Below are positions 9,233 to 17,128 of a stretch of 64,000 nt of DNA, piece after piece. This DNA is from Pseudomonadota bacterium. Lineage in GTDB: Bacteria > Pseudomonadota > Alphaproteobacteria > Rhizobiales > Beijerinckiaceae. The translations under genes were made by a program, and so were the position numbers. The notes under the pieces are model-generated. The model was given only the letters and a program-made list of their open reading frames with translations. It did no database searches and was not told where the DNA came from. Location: positions 4,286 to 68,285 of the forward strand of contig JAFAEL010000225.1 of NCBI GenBank assembly GCA_023423995.1. Direction: 5' to 3'. Every line of letters begins with the position of its first letter. Positions within the stretch are counted from its first letter, which is position 1.

Positions 9233-10158
9233 GCGTCGAGCCCACCATCCTCGCGCCCACGGCCCCGACCCCGGTCATCGCCCCCGGAGCCGCGATCTGG
9301 CGCAGGCTGCTGCGCCAGACATCCGTGCTGATCGGCGGCGGGGTGCTTCTCGTGATCCTGCTGATCGGGATCTTGGCCCCGGCGCTCGGCACCATCGATC
9401 CCGCCGGCATCAATCCCGCCTTCCGCAACCGCGTGCCCGGCATCGAGCGGACCATCCGCCAGGAGGACGGCTCTTCCACTACCTTCAAGCATCGGATGGG
9501 CACCGACTCGCTCGGCCGCGACATCTACAGCCGGGTGATGTACGGCGCCCGCGTCTCGCTCATCATCGGCGTCTCGGTCGCGGCGATCTCGCTGGCGATC
9601 GGCCTCGTGCTCGGTCTGGTGGCCGGCTATGTCCGCTGGCTCGACGGCGCCATCATGCGGCTGATGGACGGGCTGATGGCCATCCCGGCCATCCTCCTCG
9701 CCATCGCGGTCGTGTCGCTGTTCCGGGCCGGTATCGGGGCCGTCATCGTGGCGATCACGGTCCCCGAAATCCCGCGCGTGGTCCGCCTCGTGCGCTCCAT
9801 CGTGCTGTCGGTGCGCGAAGAGCCCTATGTGGAAGCGGCCATCATGGCCGGCACGCCGACGCCTAAGCTGATGGTGCGCCACATTCTGCCCAACACGATC
9901 GCGCCGCTGATCGTGCAGGGCACCTTCATCTGCGCCTCGGCGATGCTGGTCGAGGCGATCCTGTCCTTCCTCGGCATCGGCATTCCGCCCGAGATCCCGA
10001 CCTGGGGGAACATCATGGCGGAGGGCCGCAACCTCTTCCGCATCTACCCGCACAACATCCTTTATCCGGCAGTCTTCCTCGGCCTGACGGTGCTGGCCGT
10101 GAACATGCTGGGCGACGGGCTGCGCGACACGCTCGATCCCAAGATGGCGGGCCGGTGA
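9229..10158 (+). CDS. ABC transporter permease, DppC/OppC type
   Basis: The protein has 309 residues and starts at TTG 9229, overlapping the previous stop by 4 bases. A DppC-type N-terminal cytoplasmic segment precedes the first helix. HRMGTDSLGRDIYSRVMYGARVSL is the characteristic DppC block, and EEPYVEAAIMAGTP is the ATPase-contacting EAA loop. Its stop overlaps the downstream ATPase start (TGATG). It forms the second half of the channel. Confidence 0.93.
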   Translation: MSVEPTILAPTAPTPVIAPGAAIWRRLLRQTSVLIGGGVLLVILLIGILAPALGTIDPAGINPAFRNRVPGIERTIRQEDGSSTTFKHRMGTDSLGRDIYSRVMYGARVSLIIGVSVAAISLAIGLVLGLVAGYVRWLDGAIMRLMDGLMAIPAILLAIAVVSLFRAGIGAVIVAITVPEIPRVVRLVRSIVLSVREEPYVEAAIMAGTPTPKLMVRHILPNTIAPLIVQGTFICASAMLVEAILSFLGIGIPPEIPTWGNIMAEGRNLFRIYPHNILYPAVFLGLTVLAVNMLGDGLRDTLDPKMAGR

Positions 10159-11771
10159 TGAAGAGCCCCCTTCCCGTCCTCGAGGTGAAGAACCTCACCG
10201 TCACGCTTCCCCCCGGCGCAGACCGCCGTAGCGCGGTGGACGGCATCTCGCTCACTGTCCAGCCGGGCGAGATCGTCTGCATCGTGGGGGAATCCGGCTC
10301 GGGCAAATCGGTCACCGCCTTCTCGGTGATGGGCCTCCTGCCCAAGGTGCTGAACCCCTCCCGGGGTGAGATCCTGCTGGAGGGCGAGAACGTCTTGAAG
10401 GCCTCGCCGCAACGGCTGCGCGATCTGCGGGGCACCCGCATGGCCATGATCTTCCAGGAGCCGATGACGGCCCTGAATCCGGTCCTGACGATCGGCGACC
10501 AGATTGACGAGGTGCTGCGCATCCATACCGATCTCGGCGCGGCCGAGCGCCGGGCGAAGGTGCTCGCCATCATGGAGGCGATGCGGCTGCCGGACCCGGA
10601 GCGCATCTACGCGTCCTATCCGCACCAGCTCTCGGGCGGGCAGCGCCAGCGCATCATGATCGCGGCCGCGCTCGTGCTGGACCCGGCGCTGCTGATCGCG
10701 GACGAGCCGACCACCGCGCTCGACGTTACCACCCAGGCGCAGATCCTCAAGCTCATCAAGGAGTTGCAGGGCCGTCGCGGCACGGGCGTCCTCTTCATCA
10801 CGCATGATTTCGGGGTCGTGGCGGAGATCGCCGACCGGGTCGTCGTGATGGAGGGCGGCCGGCTGGTGGAGGAAGGGCCGGCCGAGGAGATCCTCACCCG
10901 GCCGAAGCACAGCTACACCCGCATGCTGATCGGCTCCGTCCCGAGCCTGAAGCCGAAGGGCCGCCCGGAGCCGACCGGACCCGTCGCCCTGGAAGGTATC
11001 GGACTGGCCAAGACCTATGGCGAGCGGCGCTTCTTCTCGAAGGCGCGTATCGTCAAGGCGGCCGACGCCGTGAACCTGAAGGTCCGCCGGGGCGAGACGC
11101 TGGGGATCGTGGGGGAATCCGGCTCCGGCAAGACCACCGTCGCACGCTGCATCGCGCGGCTGATCGAGCCGAGCGAGGGCTCGATCCTCGTCTCGAACAC
11201 GGACATCGCGAAGCTGCGCGAGAGGCAGCTCCGGCCCTATCGCCGGCGCATCCAGGTCGTCTTCCAGGACCCGTACCGCTCGCTGAACCCGCGCCGCACG
11301 GTCGGCGCCTCCATCATCGAGGGGCCGGTCAATTACGGCCTGCCCACGGCGGACGCGATGGCGCGCGCACGCGATCTCATGAAGCTCGTCGGCCTGCAGC
11401 CGGACGCGCTCTCGCGCTATCCGCACCAGTTCTCGGGCGGCCAGCGCCAGCGCATCGCCATCGCGCGGGCGCTCGCCATGGAGCCTGACGTGCTGATCGC
11501 GGACGAGGCGGTCTCGGCGCTCGACGTCTCGGTGCAGAAGCAGGTGCTGGAGCTGCTCGACGACGTGCAGAAGCGCTTCCAGCTCGCCGTCCTCTTCATC
11601 ACGCACGACCTGCGGGTCGCGGCGCAGATCTGCGACCGCATCATGGTGATGGAGAAGGGCGTGGTGGTGGAGGAGGGCCCGACGGGAGAGGTCTTCGCCT
11701 CGCCGGCCCACCCCTATACGCGGGCGCTGCTCGATGCGGCTCCCGGCCGCGACTTCGCCTTCGCGGCGTAG
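10158..11771 (+). CDS. Double ATPase subunit of the peptide ABC transporter (DppD-DppF fused)
   Basis: The protein has 537 residues from ATG 10158 (GTG 10155 is an alternative). Two complete ATPase halves are visible. The first has Walker A GESGSGKS, signature LSGGQRQR and Walker B LLIADEPT; the second has GESGSGKT, FSGGQRQR and VLIADEAVSALD. The second Walker B reads DEA where DEP is usual, but the catalytic Glu is kept. Each half ends in an oligopeptide-type C-terminal extension (HSYTRMLI; HPYTRALL). A single fused ATPase, as in GsiA or YejF, explains why no separate DppD and DppF genes follow. It is the last gene of the cluster. Confidence 0.93.
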   Translation: MKSPLPVLEVKNLTVTLPPGADRRSAVDGISLTVQPGEIVCIVGESGSGKSVTAFSVMGLLPKVLNPSRGEILLEGENVLKASPQRLRDLRGTRMAMIFQEPMTALNPVLTIGDQIDEVLRIHTDLGAAERRAKVLAIMEAMRLPDPERIYASYPHQLSGGQRQRIMIAAALVLDPALLIADEPTTALDVTTQAQILKLIKELQGRRGTGVLFITHDFGVVAEIADRVVVMEGGRLVEEGPAEEILTRPKHSYTRMLIGSVPSLKPKGRPEPTGPVALEGIGLAKTYGERRFFSKARIVKAADAVNLKVRRGETLGIVGESGSGKTTVARCIARLIEPSEGSILVSNTDIAKLRERQLRPYRRRIQVVFQDPYRSLNPRRTVGASIIEGPVNYGLPTADAMARARDLMKLVGLQPDALSRYPHQFSGGQRQRIAIARALAMEPDVLIADEAVSALDVSVQKQVLELLDDVQKRFQLAVLFITHDLRVAAQICDRIMVMEKGVVVEEGPTGEVFASPAHPYTRALLDAAPGRDFAFAA

Positions 11772-11784
11772 CGCCTGGTCGGGT

Positions 11785-12777
11785 TCACGCCCGCCGCGCG
11801 AGCCACGCCTCGCGGAGCTCGGCCGCGCCCCACAGGAGCAGCGCCGGCAGGGCGAGCAGGGTGTCGCGAACACGAAGTGCCAGCGACATTGCGATCGCGG
11901 TCGGTTCGTCGAGGCCCAGCACCACGCCCGCGACCAGGAAACCGGCCTCCTGCACGCCCGCCCCCCAGGGCACCACGAAGAGCGCGCCGCGCGCCGCGTG
12001 GACAAGGGCGGCGAGCGCCAGCGAAGCCGTCGGCGAGAGCGGCGCATCCAGGGCGCCGGCCGCGAACCAGATCTGCACGGCCGAGAGCAGCCATGCCGCG
12101 AAATGGAGCAATGTCCCGGCCGCGAGCCGGGGCCGATCCTGCCACAGCGCCGCAACCGTGCGGCCCGCCTCTACGCCGAGGCCCCATTCGGCAAGCCCGA
12201 AATAGCGCTCCACCCGTGTCACGAAGCGCATGACCGGCTTGCGGACGCGCGGGCTGCGGAAGCCCAGATAGGCAAGGACGAGCGGCAGGACGGAGGCCGC
12301 CGCGATCCCGACAGCATGGTCCAGCTCGGCCCAGCCGAGCACCGCCAGCAGCGCCACCACGCCCGCGAGCGTGAAGATGATCTGCGCCAGGATCTCGGTC
12401 GCGAGGTCGACGACGCCGCTGCCGGCAGCATTGCCGGCCCGCGCCCCGAACAAGGTGAGCGCCCGCATGCCGGCGATCTCGCCCATGCCGGGAATGATCG
12501 CGACGACGCTCGATGCGCCGTCCCGCACGAACCGGGCTGCCGTACAGGCCGTCAGGCTCGCGCCGGTCGTGAAGATCCACCAGGCGATCCCGCAGAGGAG
12601 CACGGAGCCCAGCTGCAGGGCGGACAGCCAGGCGAGTTCCGCAACCCCGAGGCGCCGCAGGACCTCGATGACGGTCGGAAGCCCCGCATGGGCAGCGACA
12701 GCGACCGCGAGCGCCAGTCCGGCCACGAGTGCGAGCGAGAGCTGCGTGCGCCGGTTCAGCATGGCGGCGCCACGCAT
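11785..12777 (-). CDS. Flippase-like / lysylphosphatidylglycerol synthase TM-domain family membrane protein
   Basis: The protein has 330 residues with about seven to eight hydrophobic segments across its length. The pattern of a first helix near residues 10-30, an IIPGMGEIAGMRAL loop, and a glycine-rich PWGAGVQEAGFLVAG segment near the C terminus matches the UPF0104/LPG-synthase TM family. That family includes MprF flippase domains and HpnL, linked to hopanoid lipids. MRGAAM allows Met1 or Met6 as start. No hopanoid or cell-wall gene is adjacent, so lipid substrate and direction are unknown. It runs opposite to the ABC cluster. Confidence 0.75.
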   Translation of the reverse strand: MRGAAMLNRRTQLSLALVAGLALAVAVAAHAGLPTVIEVLRRLGVAELAWLSALQLGSVLLCGIAWWIFTTGASLTACTAARFVRDGASSVVAIIPGMGEIAGMRALTLFGARAGNAAGSGVVDLATEILAQIIFTLAGVVALLAVLGWAELDHAVGIAAASVLPLVLAYLGFRSPRVRKPVMRFVTRVERYFGLAEWGLGVEAGRTVAALWQDRPRLAAGTLLHFAAWLLSAVQIWFAAGALDAPLSPTASLALAALVHAARGALFVVPWGAGVQEAGFLVAGVVLGLDEPTAIAMSLALRVRDTLLALPALLLWGAAELREAWLARRA

Positions 12778-12887
12778 GCCCTTGTCTTGCCCCTTGAACC
12801 CACTCGCCCTCCGGTCGGCGCCGATGGGGCGCTCGCTGCCTCATAGAGGGAGGCGAGCGCTCCCGCGACCCCGTCACCGGAGCGCGC

Positions 12888-13778
12888 TCAGAACATCTTG
12901 GATGCCTTCAGCGTGCCGAACCGGTTCGACGTTCCCTTCGCGTCCGTAGCGCCTGCCGAGCAGGTGAAAGTCTCCTCGGTGCTACCTCCGCCCGAGGGAT
13001 CCCACAGGATCTTGAACCCCGCCGGCGTCATCGTGACGGAGCCGTAGTTCTCCCGGGCCCGTCCGAGCTCATCCTTGTTCTTCGGTTTCTTCTCCGTCCA
13101 GTAGACGTAGTCGAGACCAAGGAAGTGATAGTAGTACTGCGAGCCGTCATCGACGCTCCACCAGCCCGCGAGCCACGGCGGCATCGTGGGCTCCCGGGGC
13201 GCCTTCGTCACTTCCCAGAACAACACCCGCTTCTGGCCGAAGATGCCGGTCTCGGACATGTTGCCCGATATGCTCTCGTTCTGCCGGATGACGTGCTTGT
13301 TCCACAGTTCCGTATGGTAGCCGTATCCGTCGTCACGAAAAGCGAGGATGCCGCGCCGGCCGAAGATGATCGTCTTCATCTTGTCGATGGAGTTCTTGCC
13401 CGCCTTGATGTCCTCGGTCTTGCCGAAGCGGTCGGTCAGGATCTGCTCCAGCTCCCTGACATTGCCGATATAGTAGCCGTTCCCGTCGGCCGGCTTGAAA
13501 AGCTTTCGCTGCTCGCTCGCCTCCGGCACCTTCACGCCTGCGGCGTTCATCGCGTGGCTCACCTGGAAGCAGCACGGCGTCGCCTTAGGCGCGGCCTTCA
13601 ACGCCTTCAGGCCTTTCGCCTCTCGTTCGGCATTCTTCTCCGGGAGCTTCTCGTTCTCCTTTCGGATCGCCTCGTTCAGCCCATCCAGGAGGTTCTTCAC
13701 GGGCTTGTTGAGCTTATTCCAGAGATAATAATGCTCGAGCATCGTGTCGAAATCGGCGTTTATCGTCGCGAATGCCAT
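12888..13778 (-). CDS. Tae4-like NlpC/P60-fold peptidoglycan amidase (T6SS-effector type) with extra C-terminal module
   Basis: The protein has 296 residues. TPCCFQVSHAMNAAG (67-81) aligns with the Tae4 catalytic block, with C69 as probable nucleophile. GRRGILAFRDDGYGYHTELWN (140-160) matches the second Tae4 block, H155 being the probable catalytic His in H-x-[D/E]-L-W. Tae4 proteins cut the D-Glu-mDAP bond of peptidoglycan and are delivered by type VI secretion. Residues 196-296 form an additional aromatic-rich module (WLAGWWSVDDGSQYYYHF...WTEKKP) absent from short Tae4. There is no signal peptide; a GGGAGG site lies before the ATG. Two sampled 60-base rows are about 48-53% GC against 75% in a neighbouring gene, suggesting acquisition. 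No Tai4 immunity gene or secretion gene is adjacent. Confidence 0.72.
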   Translation of the reverse strand: MAFATINADFDTMLEHYYLWNKLNKPVKNLLDGLNEAIRKENEKLPEKNAEREAKGLKALKAAPKATPCCFQVSHAMNAAGVKVPEASEQRKLFKPADGNGYYIGNVRELEQILTDRFGKTEDIKAGKNSIDKMKTIIFGRRGILAFRDDGYGYHTELWNKHVIRQNESISGNMSETGIFGQKRVLFWEVTKAPREPTMPPWLAGWWSVDDGSQYYYHFLGLDYVYWTEKKPKNKDELGRARENYGSVTMTPAGFKILWDPSGGGSTEETFTCSAGATDAKGTSNRFGTLKASKMF

Positions 13779-14118
13779 GTGCGCCTCCCTGGTTGATGAT
13801 CTCAGATGCCGATCATTGCTCCGAATTCATGGCCCTGCTGACCCCGGCGACCGTCTGCAACGCGGCGCCTCGATCCGGGGAGCGCCCAAGCCGGTGCGGG
13901 GACGACGTACATTCCATCCTCGTGGCCGCGCCTGCCGTGCGGCCTCGCACAGCGGCCGACCCCGCCTTCCGGGCCGGAGGGCGCAATCGCAGGGGGCCGC
14001 AAACGGACGGGATGGCGTACCCCTATACTTCCGGGTCCTCCCCGAGCCGCCGGATTTGGTATGATCGCGAACCCGGGCCGCTTCTGCGGGTTGTTCGGGC
14101 CGATCGGGAACAAAGAAC
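13779..14118. other. Intergenic region between divergent amidase and HtrA genes
   Basis: These 340 bases should contain both promoters. I find no ORF with a convincing ribosome site or family resemblance, and nothing resembling a Tai4 immunity protein. GC content rises back to that of the surrounding chromosome. Confidence 0.4.
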
Positions 14119-15225
14119 GTGCGGGACAGACTGAGCCGGATCGCCCTCACGGTAGCCGTGCTGCTTCTCGCAGCCTTCGTGGCCGAGCCGTACATCGCCC
14201 GCTTCCTCTACTCGGAGGAGGGCCCGCGAACGGTCACGCCGAGAGGCGATCTCGCGCCTTATGAACGCAGCACGGTCGAGCTATTCGAGCGCGCATCGCC
14301 CTCCGTCGTACATGTCTACGCGGTCTCCCGCGCCAGCCGAAACCGCCTGAGCGGCGATGAGAACGGGGAAGGTCAGCAGACCGGAACCGGCTTCGCCTGG
14401 GACGCAGCCGGCCATATCGTGACCAACAATCACGTCGTGCAGAATGCCGGCCCGATCGCCGTCCGGCTCTCCTCGGGGGAGATCGTTCCCGCGACGATCG
14501 TCGGAACGGCCCCGAACTACGACCTCGCCGTGCTGCAACTCGGCCGCGTCCGCCAGCCCCCTCCCCCGATCGCCCTCGGGTCCTCGGCCGACCTGAAGGT
14601 GGGACAGCAGGTCTTCGCGATCGGAAATCCCTTCGGCCTCGACCAGACGCTGACGACGGGCGTGATCAGCGCCTTGCAGCGACGGCTTCCCACCGGCGAG
14701 GGTCGCGAACTCGCGGACGTGATCCAGACGGACGCCGCGATCAACCCCGGCAACTCGGGCGGACCGCTGCTGGATTCCGCCGGGCGCGTGATCGGCGTGA
14801 ACACGGCGATCTTCTCGCCCTCCGGCGCTTCGGCCGGGATCGGCTTCGCCATCCCGGTGGACGTGGTCAATCGGGTGGTGCCCGAGCTCATCCGGAACGG
14901 CCGCATGCCCCAGCCGGGCATCGGCATCATCGCCGGCGCGGAGGCCGCGACGGCGCGGCTCGGCGTTCCGGGCGTCGTGGTCGTGCGCACCATGCCGGGC
15001 TCTCCGGCCGCTCGCGCCGGGATGCGCGGAATCGACCCACGCACGGGCGAGCTCGGCGACATCATCGTGGGCGTGAACGGGCGCAGAGTGTCCCGGCTCT
15101 CGGACCTGCTGGCAGAAGTGGAAAAGGCGGGCGTGGGGAAGGCGATCCAGGTCGACGTGCTGCGGGACGGGCAGACGGAACGGCTCACGGTCGACATTGC
15201 GGATCTCACGCCCGGTCGGGGCTGA
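14119..15225 (+). CDS. S1C family serine protease with PDZ domain (DegP/DegS/HtrA-like)
   Basis: The protein has 368 residues from a GTG start. An N-terminal hydrophobic segment (residues 8-24) serves as signal anchor. The trypsin-like domain shows the triad H105 (TNNHVV), D135 (NYDLAV) and S213 (NPGNSGGPLL). One PDZ domain occupies roughly residues 255-355. A single PDZ and a membrane anchor resemble DegS or the HhoA group rather than two-PDZ DegP. Expected role: periplasmic protein quality control or regulated proteolysis. It is transcribed toward the TetR/RND genes but separated by 164 bases. Confidence 0.9.
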   Translation: MRDRLSRIALTVAVLLLAAFVAEPYIARFLYSEEGPRTVTPRGDLAPYERSTVELFERASPSVVHVYAVSRASRNRLSGDENGEGQQTGTGFAWDAAGHIVTNNHVVQNAGPIAVRLSSGEIVPATIVGTAPNYDLAVLQLGRVRQPPPPIALGSSADLKVGQQVFAIGNPFGLDQTLTTGVISALQRRLPTGEGRELADVIQTDAAINPGNSGGPLLDSAGRVIGVNTAIFSPSGASAGIGFAIPVDVVNRVVPELIRNGRMPQPGIGIIAGAEAATARLGVPGVVVVRTMPGSPAARAGMRGIDPRTGELGDIIVGVNGRRVSRLSDLLAEVEKAGVGKAIQVDVLRDGQTERLTVDIADLTPGRG

Positions 15226-15389
15226 GAACCGCGCGGCCTCAACGGCCAGCGGCACTGAAATTGCGAGGTACTTTACGTCTTTCGTCGCACAAAAAGCGAG
15301 CAATCCGGCTCGTGCCGCCCTTGCAGGCAGACCGAACCGGCCATATCCTAACTCGCGGGCAAAGTTTGTAACCCACGAGTTTCACCTGC

Positions 15390-16019
15390 ATGCGTCCCGA
15401 GACATTGGAGCGGCGGCGGGGAAAAGTCCTCGCTGCGGCCGCGCGCCTCTTCGCGACCGAAGAATACGGCCGCGTCCACATGGACGATGTCGCGTTGGCG
15501 GCCGACATCGCCAAGCCGACGCTCTATCGCTACTTCTCCACCAAGGAAGCTCTGTTCATGGCGGCGCTGGAGCAGACGCTCCAGGAGCTGCGCGCCGATG
15601 CGGCTGCCATCCGGGCCGAGCGGGGGCCGGCCGAGGCGCGGCTGCGCAAGACCGTGGCCCTCGTCCATGATCAGGTCGGCGCCCTTGCGCCTGCCCTGCG
15701 GGCCATCGAGGGCGAGGGGAGCGGCCCCGGGGAGACGAGCCGCAAGGCCCTTCGCAAGGGCATGCGCGACATCCGGGACGAACTTGCCAGCCTGATCCGC
15801 GAAGGGGTCGAACTTGGCGAGTTCGAGGTTGCCGATTGCGAACTCGCCGCCATCGCGATCGTCGGGGCGATCCGGATGACCGCCATTGTCGGGAACGGCA
15901 CGGCGGGATCGGCCCGTCGACTCAGCGACCTCCTTCTCGGCGGCCTTGCCCGCCGCACGACCCTGCCTCAACCTGCGCCGCGGCTGAATGGCGTGCTTGT
16001 CCTTGGAGACGCCTCATGA
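15390..16019 (+). CDS. TetR/AcrR family transcriptional regulator
   Basis: The protein has 209 residues. The N-terminal helix-turn-helix region reads VLAAAARLFATEEYGRVHMDDVA...KPTLYRYFSTKEALF (residues 13-57). The C-terminal ligand domain is AefR-like. The stop overlaps the adaptor start (ATGA), so it is translated with the efflux genes it presumably controls. As in other TetR-RND sets, repression relieved by a pump substrate is the simplest model; the operator would lie in the 15226-15389 spacer. Confidence 0.9.
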   Translation: MRPETLERRRGKVLAAAARLFATEEYGRVHMDDVALAADIAKPTLYRYFSTKEALFMAALEQTLQELRADAAAIRAERGPAEARLRKTVALVHDQVGALAPALRAIEGEGSGPGETSRKALRKGMRDIRDELASLIREGVELGEFEVADCELAAIAIVGAIRMTAIVGNGTAGSARRLSDLLLGGLARRTTLPQPAPRLNGVLVLGDAS

Positions 16020-17128
16020 TGCGCAAGGCCCTTCTGCTGGCTCTCCTGCTCGCCGTCGGCGTGGCGGGCGCGGCCTGGTTCGGGGCGCTCGAGCGCTTCG
16101 GAATGCGGCTCCAGCTCTCGTCCCCGAAGGCCGCCGTATCGACCCCGGCGGTCGTACGGCCCGTGCCGGTCGAGACCGCGCCCGTCCAGGTCGCGGCCGT
16201 GACGGACGAGGTCGAGGCGCTCGGCACGCTCATGCCGGACGAGAGCGTCGCGATCGCGCCTGAAATCGCCGGACGGCTGACGGCGCTCGGTTTCCGGGAG
16301 GGCGACAAGGTGAAGGCCGGCCAGGTCCTGGTCGAGCTCGACACCGCCATCCTGGCGCAGGAGCTCAAGCAGGCCGAGGTCGATCTCGGACTTGCGCGCG
16401 ACACCTTCGAGCGTGCGAACGCGCTCGTCCAGCGCGGCAGCGGCACCCGGGTCGCGCAGGAGCAGTCGCAGGCACAGCTCGCCGCCGCCGAGGTCCGGGT
16501 CGCGCTCGCCCGCTCGCGGCTCGAGAAGGCCACCATCACGGCGCCCATCGACGGGATCGTCGGGCTGCGCACCGTCAGCGTGGGCAGCTACCTCACTCCC
16601 GGCCAGACGGTCGTCACCCTCGCCAAGATCGATCCGATCAAGGTCGATTTCCGCGTGCCGGAGCTGCTGCTCGAGCGGGTGGCGGTCGGCCAGAAGATCC
16701 GCGTCCAGGTGGACGCCCTGCCGAACCGGCAATTCGAGGGCAGCGTCTACGCGATCGACCCGGTCGTCGACGTGAATGGGCGAGCCATTCGCCTGCGCGC
16801 CCGCATCCCCAATCCCGACCTGCTGCTGAAGCCCGGCCTTTTCGTGCGCGTCAACATCGTGACGGACGTGCGGCAGGACGCGCTCGTGATCCCGGAATCG
16901 GCCGTCGTTCCCGACGGCAACGCCAAGGCCGTCTATGTCGTCGAGAACGGGAAGGCGAAGCTCTCCCGCGTGAAGCTGGGCAAGCGCCTGCCGGGCCGCG
17001 TGGAGGTTGCGGAAGGGCTCGCACCCGGCCAGCGCATCGTCACCACGGGCCAGATCAGGCTTCGCGATGGCGCCGTAGTGGAGACACCACAGCCCCAGGC
17101 CAAGGCGGGCAACACGGTCACCCAATGA
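16016..17128 (+). CDS. RND efflux pump periplasmic adaptor (membrane fusion protein)
   Basis: The protein has 370 residues. The start is the ATG at 16016 with GGAG upstream; the frame runs open to 15836 inside tetR, but that extension is non-coding. An N-terminal hydrophobic anchor (residues 3-22) is followed by a lipoyl half (ALGTLMPDESVAIAPEIAGRL), a coiled-coil hairpin (about 115-160) and the second lipoyl half (ATITAPIDGIVGLR). Beta-barrel and membrane-proximal domains complete it. It joins the permease encoded next, with overlapping start and stop. No outer-membrane TolC-type gene is nearby, so a shared TolC is likely. Confidence 0.92.
   Translation: MMRKALLLALLLAVGVAGAAWFGALERFGMRLQLSSPKAAVSTPAVVRPVPVETAPVQVAAVTDEVEALGTLMPDESVAIAPEIAGRLTALGFREGDKVKAGQVLVELDTAILAQELKQAEVDLGLARDTFERANALVQRGSGTRVAQEQSQAQLAAAEVRVALARSRLEKATITAPIDGIVGLRTVSVGSYLTPGQTVVTLAKIDPIKVDFRVPELLLERVAVGQKIRVQVDALPNRQFEGSVYAIDPVVDVNGRAIRLRARIPNPDLLLKPGLFVRVNIVTDVRQDALVIPESAVVPDGNAKAVYVVENGKAKLSRVKLGKRLPGRVEVAEGLAPGQRIVTTGQIRLRDGAVVETPQPQAKAGNTVTQ

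Noticed and set aside
10062-12155. 697-residue open frame on the minus strand
   Set aside because: It lies opposite the double ATPase gene, has Arg/His/Asp-rich composition typical of GC-rich shadow frames and no family motif.
13802-14113. Minus-strand frame considered as an immunity partner of the Tae4-like amidase
   Set aside because: Pro/Gly/Arg-rich, no resemblance to Tai4, no signal peptide and no ribosome site.
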